Part shown: positions 1-9,061 of the stretch, piece after piece
How positions within the stretch are numbered: position 1 is the first letter of the stretch
Layout of the letters: every line of letters starts with the position of its first letter
Assembly (NCBI RefSeq): GCF_017741935.1
Contig: NZ_JAGHMH010000010.1
Span: 62,001 to 126,000 of the forward strand
DNA: 64,000 nucleotides
DNA from: Rhizobium sp. 16-449-1b
Lineage (GTDB): Bacteria > Pseudomonadota > Alphaproteobacteria > Rhizobiales > Rhizobiaceae
Direction of reading: 5' to 3'
The notes under the pieces: generated by a model
Told to the model about the DNA's origin: nothing
Seen by the model: only the letters and a program-made list of their open reading frames with translations
The model's database searches: none
Translations under genes and position numbers: made by a program

Positions 1-2441
1 AGCGATGCGGCATCGTGAACTCCTCTCGTTTCAAGCCAGTGGATCGGCCAGTCGTGGCCATGTTCGGATTTCAGTGCGCGGATGCGCTTGAGGTCCTCTT
101 TGCCCGACGCGCCGACAAAGCTCAGCGCGACTGGCCCAAGCGACATGTTGAAGAGCCGCCGGCCCTCTGGCGTGGCGACGTAGTATTCGCGCTTCGGCAT
201 GGCGGTAGCTACGATCTCGATCTGCCGCTCGTTGAAGCCGATGCGCTCGTAGAATTCGCGCGTCCCCGGCTCGCGAGCGGCGCCATTCGGAAGGCATATC
301 TTTGTCGGGCAAGATTCCTTCAGCACGTCGATAATCCCGGACCGTTCGGCATCAGAGATCGATTGGGTCGCAAGAACGACGGCGCAATTCGCCTTGCGCA
401 GCACCTTGAGCCACTCGCGAATCTTGTCGCGGAAGACAGGGTGCCCGAGCATCAGCCACGCCTCGTCGAGCACGATCAAGCTCGGCGACCCATCCAAACG
501 CTTCTCGATCCGGCGGAATAGGTAGGTCAGCACTGGCACGAGATTGCGTTCGCCCATATTCATCAGCTGCTCGATCTCGAAAGTCTGGAAGGCGCCGAGT
601 GTGAGGCCGTCCTCTTCCGCATCGAGGAGCTGGCCCATCGGGCCATCGACGGTGTAGTGATGCAATGCGTCCTTGATTTCGCGCAGCTGCACGCCGCTGA
701 CGAAATCCGAGAGCGACCGACCGGATGCACTCGCCATCAGTCCGACCTGCCGAGAGATGGCGTTACGGTGATCGGGTGTGATGGTGACACCCTGCAGGCC
801 GACCAGCATCTCGATCCATTCCGTCGCCCAAGCCCGGTCAGCGTCACTTTTGAGATCAGAGAGCGGGCAGAAGGCCAACGCTCTCCCCTCTTCCGCATTG
901 TCGCCGCCGATCTCATAGTGATCGCCGCCGGCTGCGAGCGTCAGGGGCAGAAGTGAATTGCCTTTGTCGAAGGCAAAGATCTGCGCATCTTCGTACCGAC
1001 GAAACTGCGCGGCGATCAGGGCCAGAAGCGTCGACTTGCCTGAGCCGGTTGGACCGAAAATCAGCGTGTGGCCGACATCATCGACGTGCAGGTTCAGACG
1101 GAACGCTGTCGATCCGCTCGCAACCTGCATCAAGGGTGGGGAATTCGGTGGGTAAAAGGGGCATGGCGCGACCGGGTTTCCGGACCAGACCGAATTCAGC
1201 GGAATCAAGTCGGCGAGATTGGCGGTGTTGATCAGCGGCTCACGGATGTTGCAATACCAGTTGCCCGGCAAGCTGCCGAGATAGGCGTCGGTGGCGTTGA
1301 GCGTTTCGATCCGCGCCCCGAAACCTTCCGCCTGGATCAGCCGCCGGATCGCTTCGGCCTTTTCCTGCAGTGCTTCGCGATCGCTGTCGAACAGCACGAC
1401 GACCGGCGTGTAATAGCCATAGGCCACCAGCTGCGACGAAGCCTGTGCGATGGCATCCTCCGTCTCGACCACCATGGTCATCGCGTCCTGGTCGACGGAT
1501 CGACTTTGTGTCTGGAATATCTGGTCGAAGAACGGCCGGACCTTCTGCTGCCATTTCTTTCGCGTGCGTTCGAGCTTTTGCCGGGCCTCCTCGGCATCAA
1601 GGAAAATGAAGCGCGATGACCATCGATAGGTCAGCGGCATCAGGTCTAGGCTGTTGAGAATACCGGGCCAGCTCTCGGCCGGCAGACCGTCGATCGCAAC
1701 GACGCCCAGGAAACGGTTTTCGACCTTTGGCGTCAGTCCGTGCTCAAGCTCCGCGGTGGCGATCCAGTCGAGATACATGGGAACGTCGGGAAGCCGGATT
1801 GGATGGCTTTCCCCGGTGGTGCAGAACCGGGCGAACTGCAGCAGCTCGTCATACCGGGCAATTCGCTCCCCTCCCCTCTCGACCGTTTCACGAGTTTCCA
1901 TTCGCCGGATCGAAAGTGTGTTGGCAAAATACTGCTCAAGCTCGCGCACCGCGTTTTTGAACACGAAAAGCACCGTGTCCGCGTAGGATTTTTTCCGGCT
2001 TTCCTCATCCGAATAGATGTATTTGCTGAGAGCAGTCTTCTTGGACTCGAGCGGCCGGTAGGTCAGGATTAGCGCGTGCTTGCTCTCGAAATGCCCCTGG
2101 TCGCGTGCGAAATGCGCCCGACGCTCGGCATCGATCGCCCGGGTTACCGGGTCGGGGAAATGGCAACGGTCTTCTGTGGGATAGTCGACTGTCGGAATAC
2201 GGATAGCCTCGACCTGGATCATCCAGCCGCTTCCAAGCCGCGACAGAACGGCATTGATCTGCCTTGATAGCTCGTTGCGCTCAAGATCAGTCGCACTTTC
2301 GGAGTCCGGCCCGGCGAAGTACCAGCCAGCCATGAGGCTTCCGTCCTTCAAGAGGAGGACACCATTGTCGACCAGGCCGGCATAGGGAACTAGATCGGCG
2401 AATGATGGGCCGGTCACCCGGAAGCGTTTGAGAGCTACCAT
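1..2441 (-). CDS. trbE: Conjugal transfer ATPase TrbE (C-terminus cut by window edge)
   Basis: VirB4-type ATPase of the Trb mating-pair system, working at the inner membrane to energise pilus and channel assembly. About 814 codons are visible and the frame is still open at base 1, so only the last few residues can be missing. The Walker A motif GPTGSGKST lies near residues 465-475 and the Walker B region LIVLDEAW near residue 680, followed by the ATQS motif typical of VirB4/TrbE proteins. The start ATG (complement of 2439-2441) lies 11 bases past the trbD stop, in the usual order trbB-C-D-E. It is the last trb gene visible; trbJ and the rest would lie beyond the left edge. Family assignment is firm. 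Confidence 0.95.
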   Translation of the reverse strand, partial: MVALKRFRVTGPSFADLVPYAGLVDNGVLLLKDGSLMAGWYFAGPDSESATDLERNELSRQINAVLSRLGSGWMIQVEAIRIPTVDYPTEDRCHFPDPVTRAIDAERRAHFARDQGHFESKHALILTYRPLESKKTALSKYIYSDEESRKKSYADTVLFVFKNAVRELEQYFANTLSIRRMETRETVERGGERIARYDELLQFARFCTTGESHPIRLPDVPMYLDWIATAELEHGLTPKVENRFLGVVAIDGLPAESWPGILNSLDLMPLTYRWSSRFIFLDAEEARQKLERTRKKWQQKVRPFFDQIFQTQSRSVDQDAMTMVVETEDAIAQASSQLVAYGYYTPVVVLFDSDREALQEKAEAIRRLIQAEGFGARIETLNATDAYLGSLPGNWYCNIREPLINTANLADLIPLNSVWSGNPVAPCPFYPPNSPPLMQVASGSTAFRLNLHVDDVGHTLIFGPTGSGKSTLLALIAAQFRRYEDAQIFAFDKGNSLLPLTLAAGGDHYEIGGDNAEEGRALAFCPLSDLKSDADRAWATEWIEMLVGLQGVTITPDHRNAISRQVGLMASASGRSLSDFVSGVQLREIKDALHHYTVDGPMGQLLDAEEDGLTLGAFQTFEIEQLMNMGERNLVPVLTYLFRRIEKRLDGSPSLIVLDEAWLMLGHPVFRDKIREWLKVLRKANCAVVLATQSISDAERSGIIDVLKESCPTKICLPNGAAREPGTREFYERIGFNERQIEIVATAMPKREYYVATPEGRRLFNMSLGPVALSFVGASGKEDLKRIRALKSEHGHDWPIHWLETRGVHDAAS

Positions 2442-2452
2442 GGCCGGCCCCC

Positions 2453-2752
2453 TCAATACCGGCGCCACGGCGAGGTGGTCGCCTTGTAGTAGGGCTTGTA
2501 GGAAATGTGCCTGATATAGACTTGCCGCATCAGTGGGTCGGACTTCGCCATTATCCTGAGCAGCCCGACGATCACGACCCAGACGGCGACGCCGAAGATC
2601 GCCGAATAAGCCGTAAGCACGACGAAGATCAGGATTACGGCTGCAAGACCGATGATCAGCACCAGCTCCCGGTCGGCGCCCATTAGCAGGTTCGGGCGCG
2701 AAAGCGCGCGATGGATGCGGTTACGCCGCAGGCCGGACAGGGACTCAGCCAT
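2453..2752 (-). CDS. trbD: Conjugal transfer protein TrbD
   Basis: Small inner-membrane protein of the Trb channel, related to VirB3. The chosen start [10 protein letters not shown] gives 99 residues, the family size; the open frame extends 10 codons further upstream but that part overlaps the end of trbC. The sequence has a soluble N-terminus ending in an RxxRIHRAL stretch, then a long hydrophobic segment from about residue 28 to 60 ([19 protein letters not shown] and following) that fits two membrane spans. It sits between trbC and trbE in one minus-strand operon. Confidence 0.9.
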   Translation of the reverse strand: MAESLSGLRRNRIHRALSRPNLLMGADRELVLIIGLAAVILIFVVLTAYSAIFGVAVWVVIVGLLRIMAKSDPLMRQVYIRHISYKPYYKATTSPWRRY

Positions 2753-3128
2753 GATCTCCCTCCCCTCCTCTATTCGAACCAATTGACGTGATCTGCTCGT
2801 CGGTCAACCCGATCGAAGCGCCGGTTGCACCGAACAGGCCGACAATATTGGTGGCGCCGAGCAGGATGCCGGCGACAAGAACGACGTACACAAGTCGCCG
2901 CGCGAAATCGTTGAGCTCGCCGCCGAAGATGAGCATGCCGCCGGCAATGGCCACGGCTGCAAGCGCAATTGCGCCTGCGACCGGGCCGGTTATCGACTCC
3001 TGAATCTGCTGCAGTGGCCCTTCCCATGGGAGGCTGCCGCCGGAACTGGCGAGCGCCGGCGCGACAGAGGCAAGAAAGATTGGCCCCGCCACGAGCGCGG
3101 CGGCGATGAGGGTATGCTTACGCGACAT
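2745..3128 (-). CDS. trbC: Conjugal transfer pilin TrbC
   Basis: Precursor of the conjugative pilin, related to VirB2. It has a signal sequence ([27 protein letters not shown]) followed by two hydrophobic segments, [25 protein letters not shown] and [22 protein letters not shown], separated by a short polar loop with RR, the usual TrbC/VirB2 plan. The start is MSRKHT at 3128, giving 127 residues and overlapping the trbB end by 11 bases; the longer open frame upstream lies inside trbB. The stop overlaps the trbD start by 8 bases, which indicates translational coupling. Confidence 0.92.
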   Translation of the reverse strand: MSRKHTLIAAALVAGPIFLASVAPALASSGGSLPWEGPLQQIQESITGPVAGAIALAAVAIAGGMLIFGGELNDFARRLVYVVLVAGILLGATNIVGLFGATGASIGLTDEQITSIGSNRGGEGDHG

Positions 3129-4095
3129 GGCGCGCCTCCTGTTCTTCGGTGGGTTGATCGGATTCGATCTCGTATTGTCCGTTGATGAACCGCTCGACTT
3201 GAATGATGTCGCGAACAAGCCGCCCGCGCGGCGTCCGCTCAATCGAAATGACCAAGTCGACGGCCTCTCCGATCACCTCGTGCATCGGCTGCTGGCTTGC
3301 CTCGGCCGTGAGCTGCTCAAGACGGCGTAGCGCCGACATGGCGGTGTTCGAGTGAATGGTCGCTACGCCGCCCGGGTGACCCGTGTTCCAGGCCTTGAGT
3401 AACGTCAGGGCCGCGCCGTCGCGAACTTCGCCAACGACGATCCGGTCGGGGCGCAAGCGCATGGTGCTCTTCAAGAGCCGGGCGATGTCGATCGAATCGC
3501 TGGTATGGAGGAGAACGGCGTTCTCGGCCGCGCATTGGATTTCCGCGGTATCCTCAAGAATGACGAGACGATCCTCCGGCGCCGATTTGACGATCTCGTT
3601 GATCACCGCATTCGCAAGCGTCGTCTTGCCCGAGCCCGTTCCCCCGGAAATGATGATGTTGAGCCTCGCGGAGATCGCGCTACGGATCGTCGAGGCCTGG
3701 TATTCAGTCATCACGCCGGTGTGAACATAGTCTTCGAGCGGAATGAGGCGCGATGCCCGGCGTCGAATCGTGAAGGCAGGCTTGGCTACAACGGGGGGCA
3801 ACAGACCCTCGAAGCGGTGGCCACCGATTGGCAGCTCGCCGGAGATGATTGGCTGTTCCGTGTCGACCTCTGACTGAAGCGCGTGCGCCACTGAGCCAAT
3901 GACCATCTCCGCGGCAGCGGATGACATCTCGCCAGCGGGCGCAACGCCGTGACCGAGGCGTTCGATGAACAGCCTTCCGTCCGGATTGAGCATGATCTCG
4001 ACGACAGTCGCGTCGTCCAGGGCAACACAAAGCTGATCGCCGAGCGCCTCCTGAAGTTTGCGGACAAGCCTGGGATGAGAGCGAAGCTGGTTCAC
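3118..4095 (-). CDS. trbB: Conjugal transfer ATPase TrbB
   Basis: VirB11-type hexameric traffic ATPase of the Trb system. The Walker A motif GGTGSGKTT is near residue 150, the Asp box [10 protein letters not shown] follows, Walker B is [13 protein letters not shown] near residue 220, and the His box [11 protein letters not shown] follows. The start is the GTG (complement of 4093-4095; V-N-Q-L-R-S-H-P), preceded on the minus strand by GGAGACATCC, a good ribosome binding site; this gives 325 residues, the family length. The gene lies 10 bases downstream of traI, so traI and trb form one transcription unit as in Ti plasmids. Confidence 0.94.
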   Translation of the reverse strand: MNQLRSHPRLVRKLQEALGDQLCVALDDATVVEIMLNPDGRLFIERLGHGVAPAGEMSSAAAEMVIGSVAHALQSEVDTEQPIISGELPIGGHRFEGLLPPVVAKPAFTIRRRASRLIPLEDYVHTGVMTEYQASTIRSAISARLNIIISGGTGSGKTTLANAVINEIVKSAPEDRLVILEDTAEIQCAAENAVLLHTSDSIDIARLLKSTMRLRPDRIVVGEVRDGAALTLLKAWNTGHPGGVATIHSNTAMSALRRLEQLTAEASQQPMHEVIGEAVDLVISIERTPRGRLVRDIIQVERFINGQYEIESDQPTEEQEARHVA

Positions 4096-4105
4096 GGATG
4101 TCTCC

Positions 4106-4729
4106 TTACGCTGCCTGGCTGAGAGGGCTGAGTTCAGAACGGTAGTGGGAAGGACGGAGCCTGAGGAACGTCTCCGCATTGGCGGGCAGCGTGCCCGCCA
4201 CGGCCATCGTCACGCCGATCTTCTTCGGCTCGCCCAAACGCTGCAGCGGCCATCCGACGCGAGCAAGGATGCGCTCGAATCGGAGATCGGTCACTGTGAC
4301 AATCTCGGTGTAGCCATTCGCGAAGCACCATTCGATGATGCCGGCGAACATGGTCAGCGTGGCCTCATGGATGGAGCCGTCGCCCCTCCCCTCCGCTAGG
4401 GCCGTGTCGACGCAGAAGCGGGAACTCTCGATCATCGCGGCATGAGCGTTGAGTCGACCGTCGGGGAGAAGCGACGGGAAAACATCAGCCACCATTGTCG
4501 GACCAAGCGAAGGAAGGAGCCGCGCGCACCCTGCCATTTGGTCGCCGTTAGAAATTGCTAGGATGCAGGTCGGCATCAGAGCGTCAAAAGCATCCGATTC
4601 CCGGCCATCGGCAACATCGACCTCCCAGCCTAGCCGGTCGGCGAAGACACGCGCGCGCAGCTGATGATGGCATTGGAGGAGCTGAGCTTCCCGAACATTT
4701 CGTGGATTTGAGATCGCCAGAACCTGCAT
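4106..4729 (-). CDS. traI: Acyl-homoserine-lactone synthase TraI (LuxI family)
   Basis: Makes the acyl-homoserine lactone signal that TraR binds to activate conjugation and repABC copy number. The 207-residue protein starts MQVLAISNP and keeps LuxI landmarks: R(V)FADRLGW near residues 27-35, the conserved E-S-SRFCVD block near residues 98-104, and TVTDLRFERIL near residue 145. It is the first gene of the traI-trb operon, 61 bases from a perfect palindromic tra-box-like site. The matching regulator genes traR and traM are not in the window. Confidence 0.93.
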   Translation of the reverse strand: MQVLAISNPRNVREAQLLQCHHQLRARVFADRLGWEVDVADGRESDAFDALMPTCILAISNGDQMAGCARLLPSLGPTMVADVFPSLLPDGRLNAHAAMIESSRFCVDTALAEGRGDGSIHEATLTMFAGIIEWCFANGYTEIVTVTDLRFERILARVGWPLQRLGEPKKIGVTMAVAGTLPANAETFLRLRPSHYRSELSPLSQAA

Positions 4730-4789
4730 GGATTTCTCCGTCGTCGTTGGTCGGCGGGGAAATCAGCACGGATCAGAATCTAGGGATAG

Positions 4790-4805
4790 TTGTAGGATCC
4801 TACAA
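4790..4805. promoter_or_regulatory. Putative tra box between traI and repA
   Basis: TTGTAGGATCCTACAA is a perfect 16-base palindrome in the 387-base divergent space between traI and repA. Size, symmetry and position match LuxR-type (TraR) operators that drive traI-trb and repABC together in Ti plasmids, although the bases differ from the classical Ti tra box. A half-site TTGTAGGATT recurs at 4889-4898 and GGTAGGATT directly follows the palindrome. The remaining bases up to 5116 are AT-rich and should hold the repA promoters. Confidence 0.65.
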
Positions 4806-5116
4806 GGTAGGATTCGGCTGAGTCGCATGGGCGAGTTGGCTTAGACTGGACGACGGCGCGTAGAGCGTGACCTCTTTTTGGGTTACGATTGTAGGATTGA
4901 CAGTAAAACAAAACATGAACACTGCCAAATGGCAGTCTTTCTAACGCAATGATATTAAAGGTAAAACGAATTTCTTTGGAGTTTCTCGACTTGCGCGCGT
5001 AACCTTCTGTTAACCTAAAAGCTCTTGCCCAAAAAGCAGAATCGGCGCTAACTGCCAGCGGCGGAACTTTTCCAGTTTCGCGAAAAAAATCGCCACTGGC
5101 AAGGAATGGGTTTGAG

Positions 5117-6331
5117 ATGGCGAAGTCCGTCGTAAGAGCAGCGCCTGTAGTTGAAGGGTTGACGACCTTGATGGAGCGTCATGCAGACGCGCTCTCCAGT
5201 CAACTTCAAGCGCATCATCTCAAGGTCTTCCCGCCGACTTCCGAGAAGGGCATTCGAACGTTCGGGCCGTCGGAGGCATCTAAGTTGCTCGGCGTCGGTG
5301 AATCTTACCTACGACAGACGGCTTCGGAAATGCCTGAGCTGAATGTAAGCATGAGCCCGGGCGGTAGGCGGAATTTCTCAATTGAAGATATCCATACAAT
5401 CCGCAAGCACATGGACCAGGTCGGCCGTGGGAACCGACGCTATCTACCGCATCGTCGAGACGGCGAGCAGCTTCAGGTTATCTCCGTTATGAATTTCAAA
5501 GGCGGGTCGGGCAAGACGACCACAGCCGCACACCTAGCACAGTATCTGGCAATGCGCGGGTACCGGGTACTGGCGATCGATCTCGATCCTCAAGCAAGCC
5601 TTTCCGCACTCTTCGGCAGTCAACCGGAGACGGACGTTGGTCCGAACGAAACGCTTTATGGCGCCATTAGGTACGATGATGAGCAGGTCCCGATCGAGCA
5701 GGTTGTCCGGGGAACATACATTCCCGACCTGCACCTCATTCCCGGTAACCTCGAACTGATGGAGTTTGAGCACGACACCCCGCGCGCGCTGATGAAGCGC
5801 AAGGAAGGCGACACGCTCTTTTACGGTCGTATCAGTCAAGTGATCGAGGACATCGCTAACAACTACGATGTCGTCGTGATCGATTGCCCTCCCCAGCTCG
5901 GCTACCTCACGCTTTCGGCTCTGACAGCAGCAACATCGATCTTGGTCACTGTCCATCCTCAGATGCTGGACGTGATGTCTATGAACCAATTCTTGGCGAT
6001 GACTTCGAATTTGCTTCGGGAAATCGAGAACGCTGGCGCTGAGTTCAAGTTCAATTGGATGCGCTACCTCATCACTCGTTTTGAACCGAGCGATGGGCCG
6101 CAAAACCAGATGGTCGGCTATTTGCGGTCGATATTTGGCGAGAGTGTCCTCAATTTCCCGATGCTGAAAACCACGGCAGTGTCGGACGCTGGTCTGACAA
6201 ACCAAACCCTTTTTGAAGTCGAGCGCGGGCAGTTCACACGATCGACTTATGACCGGGCCTTGGAGGCGATGAACGCCGTTAATGACGAGATCGAAACTCT
6301 GATCAAAAAAGCATGGGGTAGACCCACATGA
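5117..6331 (+). CDS. repA: Plasmid partition ATPase RepA
   Basis: ParA-family ATPase that segregates the plasmid and represses repABC. The protein has 404 residues, the usual RepA size. An N-terminal helix-turn-helix region (about residues 50-100, with SEASKLLGVGESYLRQ) is followed by a deviant Walker A motif KGGSGKTTTAAHL near residue 130 and the ParA Walker B region VVVIDCPPQLGYLTL near residue 255. The AAGGA ribosome site is a short distance before the ATG. The stop overlaps the repB ATG (ATGA), so the genes are coupled. Confidence 0.97.
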   Translation: MAKSVVRAAPVVEGLTTLMERHADALSSQLQAHHLKVFPPTSEKGIRTFGPSEASKLLGVGESYLRQTASEMPELNVSMSPGGRRNFSIEDIHTIRKHMDQVGRGNRRYLPHRRDGEQLQVISVMNFKGGSGKTTTAAHLAQYLAMRGYRVLAIDLDPQASLSALFGSQPETDVGPNETLYGAIRYDDEQVPIEQVVRGTYIPDLHLIPGNLELMEFEHDTPRALMKRKEGDTLFYGRISQVIEDIANNYDVVVIDCPPQLGYLTLSALTAATSILVTVHPQMLDVMSMNQFLAMTSNLLREIENAGAEFKFNWMRYLITRFEPSDGPQNQMVGYLRSIFGESVLNFPMLKTTAVSDAGLTNQTLFEVERGQFTRSTYDRALEAMNAVNDEIETLIKKAWGRPT

Positions 6332-7350
6332 GCCGGAAACACATCCTTGGCGTCTCGACAAACACTCCCGACACGCCATCCGTGGATAATAGGTCTGGAA
6401 AAAGCCGTTCGATGCCGCTTCTTGGTGTGGCGAGGAAGGACCGTGATCCGGCCACGAAGCTAACGGCGAACATTGGCAACGCACTACGTGAGCAAAATGA
6501 TCGCCTTAACCGTGCCGAAGAGATCGAGCGGCGTCTCGCTGAAGGTCAGGCAGTGATAGAACTTGATGCCTCGACGATTGAGCCGTCTTTCGTGCAGGAT
6601 CGCATGCAAGGGGAGATCGACGGTCTTCTTGCTTCGATCCGGGAGCAAGGACAGCAGGTCCCGATCCTTGTGCGACCGCATCCGAACCAGCCGGCCCGAT
6701 ATCAGGTTGCCTTCGGCCACCGCCGGCTGCGGGCCGTTTCAGAACTGGGACTTCCGGTCAAAGCGGTCGTCCGCGAACTGACGGACGAGCAGTTGGTCGT
6801 AGCACAGGGTCAAGAAAACAACGAGCGCGAAGATCTTACCTTCATCGAAAAGGCGCGCTTCGCACACCGCCTAAATAAGCAGTTTTCTCGGGAGATTGTC
6901 ATCGCCGCGATGTCGATCGACAAGAGCAATTTATCGAAGATGGTTTTACTCGTTGATGCCCTCCCCTCTGACCTGATCGATGCGATTGGCGCTGCTCCTG
7001 GTGTTGGACGGCCCAGTTGGCAGCAACTTGCGGAGCTGGTTGAAAAAATCTCTTCACCGGCCGACCTGGCGAAATATGCGATGTCGGAGGAATTGCAAGC
7101 GCTGCCATCGACAGAACGGTTCAAGGCGGTGATTGCTAATCTCAAGCCGGGCCGGGTCGCTCGCGGGCTTCCCGAAGTCCTGTCCACCCCTGACGGCACC
7201 AGAATTGCACAGGTAACTCTGAGCAAGGCCAAACTGGAAATTACAATCGATAGGAAGGCGACGCCTGATTTCGCGACCTTCGTGATCGAGCAGGTGCCGG
7301 CGCTATATCAAGCGTACCGCGCCGAAAGCCAACGGAAACAGGGAGAGTAA
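6328..7350 (+). CDS. repB: Plasmid partition protein RepB
   Basis: ParB-family centromere-binding protein that works with RepA. The 340-residue protein has the ParB nuclease-like domain (about residues 70-165; VIELDASTIEPSFVQDR, then GHRRLRAVSELG and QGQENNEREDLTFIEKA) and a central helix-turn-helix. It overlaps repA by 4 bases. No convincing parS matching the usual repABC pattern GTT-N4-GC-N4-AAC was found by eye in the repABC intergenic spaces. Confidence 0.97.
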   Translation: MSRKHILGVSTNTPDTPSVDNRSGKSRSMPLLGVARKDRDPATKLTANIGNALREQNDRLNRAEEIERRLAEGQAVIELDASTIEPSFVQDRMQGEIDGLLASIREQGQQVPILVRPHPNQPARYQVAFGHRRLRAVSELGLPVKAVVRELTDEQLVVAQGQENNEREDLTFIEKARFAHRLNKQFSREIVIAAMSIDKSNLSKMVLLVDALPSDLIDAIGAAPGVGRPSWQQLAELVEKISSPADLAKYAMSEELQALPSTERFKAVIANLKPGRVARGLPEVLSTPDGTRIAQVTLSKAKLEITIDRKATPDFATFVIEQVPALYQAYRAESQRKQGE

Positions 7351-7354
7351 CCCG

Positions 7355-7446
7355 CAAAAGAAAAGAGCCTCCTCAACGTCGCCGTCGTGGAAGCCCTTCT
7401 GTCTCTCTAGCAAGAACAGAATCGCATTTCCTCGAATCCTCGTCAA
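7355..7446 (-). ncRNA. Antisense regulatory RNA of repABC (incA/ctRNA) with promoter
   Basis: The repB-repC space of repABC plasmids encodes a short antisense RNA that limits RepC synthesis. On the minus strand a promoter is visible: -35 TTGACG at 7441-7446, a 17-base spacer, and -10 GATTCT at 7418-7423. Transcription would start near 7411 and run toward a U-rich end (TCTTTTCTTTT on the RNA strand, 7353-7366), giving an RNA of about 55-60 bases, the size usual for this family. The terminator stem is imperfect, so the 3' end is approximate. Confidence 0.7.
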
Positions 7447-7502
7447 GAGTCTTTGGCGCCGTTTTGGTGAGCTCATTTCCTTTGCCTGCTGAAAGGTGAA
7501 AG

Positions 7503-8720
7503 ATGATGCAGACGGGAAGTGTAACGACGCCATTCGGGCGGCGGCCGATGACGCTTGCGCTGGTACGGCGCCAGACTGCGTTGGCCGAAATCAAACACGG
7601 CAAGACTGCGGATAAGTGGAAAGTATTCAGGGATGCTTCCGCCGCCAAGGATCTGCTTGGGATCCAATCCAACAGCGTCGCGGTTCTCGACGCACTGCTG
7701 AGCTTTTATCCAGACAAAGAGTTGCGCCAGGACGCACAATTGATCGTCTTCCCATCGAATGCTCAGCTTGCGCTTCGAGCGCATGGAATGGCCGGCGCAA
7801 CTTTGCGCCGGCACATCGCCATGCTCGTGGAGTCGGGCTTGATCGTCCGGAAGGATAGCGCCAACGGAAAACGTTACGCTAGAAAGGATGGCGCGGGCCA
7901 GATCGAGAGCGCATTTGGCTTCGATTTGTCGCCGCTCCTCGCGCGGTCTGAAGAGCTAGCGATGATGGCACAGCAGGTGATGGCCAATCGGGCGGCCTTC
8001 AGGAAGGCCAAAGAGAGCCTGACGATTTGCCGACGAGACGTTCGGAAGTTGATCACTGCAGCTATCGAAGAGGGCGCGGAGGGCGACTGGCAAGCGGTCG
8101 AGGACGTCTATGTGGGGCTTGTGGGCAGAATTCCGCGCGCTCCGACGCTTGCTGACACCACTTCAATCCTCGAAGAAATGCTGATGCTTCAGGATGAGAT
8201 AGTCAACCGATTGGAAATTCGAGAAAATTCAGAAAATAATAGCACCGATGCTGCTCATAATGAGCAGCACATACAGAATTCAAAACCCGAATCCCTAACT
8301 GAACTTGAACCTCGCTCCGAAAAAGAGCAGGGCGCTAATCCGAGTGAAACCCACCGGTCAAGGAGCGAGCCGATAAAAGCATTCCCCCTAGGAATGATCC
8401 TGAAGGCATGCCCGACCATTAGCGACTACGGGCCTGACGGGGCGATTGCTAGCTGGCGTGATCTCATGCAGGCCGCAGTGGTAGTTCGATCTGCGATGGG
8501 GGTGAGCCCGTCGGCTTACCAAGATGCGAGTGACGCGATGGGACCGGAGAATGCGGCAGCAGCGATGGCGTGCATTTTGGAGCGAGCGAACTTCATCAAT
8601 TCGGCCGGGGGCTATCTCCGACATCTGACACGGCGGAGCGAGCTCGGGGAATTCTCCCTCGGCCCGATGATAATGGCGCTGTTGAAAGCAAACGGGCAGG
8701 GGACACTGCGGGTTGGCTAG
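7503..8720 (+). CDS. repC: Replication initiator RepC
   Basis: Initiator of repABC replicons. The 405-residue protein starts MMQTGSVTTPFGRRPMT, a typical RepC N-terminus. A winged-helix DNA-binding part covers about residues 30-160 (FRDASAAKDLLGI, NAQLALRAHGM, ATLRRHIAMLVESGLIVRKDS), followed by a low-complexity polar linker (about 235-290) and a conserved C-terminal domain (GMILKACPTISDYG onward). The linker DNA is AT-rich and holds the expected origin. It is separated from repB by about 150 bases that encode the antisense RNA. Confidence 0.97.
   Translation: MMQTGSVTTPFGRRPMTLALVRRQTALAEIKHGKTADKWKVFRDASAAKDLLGIQSNSVAVLDALLSFYPDKELRQDAQLIVFPSNAQLALRAHGMAGATLRRHIAMLVESGLIVRKDSANGKRYARKDGAGQIESAFGFDLSPLLARSEELAMMAQQVMANRAAFRKAKESLTICRRDVRKLITAAIEEGAEGDWQAVEDVYVGLVGRIPRAPTLADTTSILEEMLMLQDEIVNRLEIRENSENNSTDAAHNEQHIQNSKPESLTELEPRSEKEQGANPSETHRSRSEPIKAFPLGMILKACPTISDYGPDGAIASWRDLMQAAVVVRSAMGVSPSAYQDASDAMGPENAAAAMACILERANFINSAGGYLRHLTRRSELGEFSLGPMIMALLKANGQGTLRVG
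8220..8290. other. Putative origin of replication inside repC
   Basis: The RepC linker is encoded by an AT-rich stretch unlike the flanking GC-rich coding sequence. It contains TGCTGCTCATAATGAGCAGCA at 8249-8269, a palindrome broken only by its central base. In repABC plasmids the origin lies in an AT-rich region within repC, so this is the best candidate; that it is RepC-bound is inference. Confidence 0.5.
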
Positions 8721-8743
8721 AATTAGTGAGTACGCAGCAGGAT

Positions 8744-8769
8744 GGTCTGTGGTCAGCTGACCACAGACC
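8744..8769. repeat. 26-bp perfect palindrome just after repC
   Basis: The half GGTCTGTGGTCAG is followed directly by its exact reverse complement CTGACCACAGACC, with no loop, starting 23 bases after the repC stop. It could form a transcription-terminating hairpin, although no T-run follows at once (CTTTTTAG is about 24 bases later), or be a protein-binding site such as a centromere or operator. From here to 9061 (about 290 bases) no gene is seen. Confidence 0.6.
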
Positions 8770-9061
8770 TAATAGGTTGAAAATATAAGCCTTTTTAGAA
8801 TCGGCAGCTGAACGTCGGATTCCTGCAGAACCAGGCTCTGCTCTGATTAGAAGCTTATAAGACTGCTCGACAAGCAGCGAAGGCCCCGTGCCGTCGTTGA
8901 CCGTGGAGGAGAGCCAGCCTCAACAGACAGCCGTATCGGTGAGTGTTTTGCCGATCGAGGGATGTAACGCGGAATTCTTCCTATTTTACTACCCCAGGCA
9001 TATGCGTTGACTCCTGGGTCGAGCTGGGAGACAAAGCAATAACCCACACAGAGGACGACTA

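Noticed and set aside
15..521. Plus-strand open frames across 1-2450
   Set aside because: They are antisense to trbE, which has clear ATPase motifs; GC-rich third positions create long open shadows.
4984..5000. Possible parS (GACTTGCGCGCGTAAC)
   Set aside because: It keeps the centre GC and right AAC but not the left GTT of the repABC parS pattern, so it was not called.
5534..6484. 316-codon minus-strand frame across repA
   Set aside because: It is antisense to the unmistakable RepA protein and has no family features.
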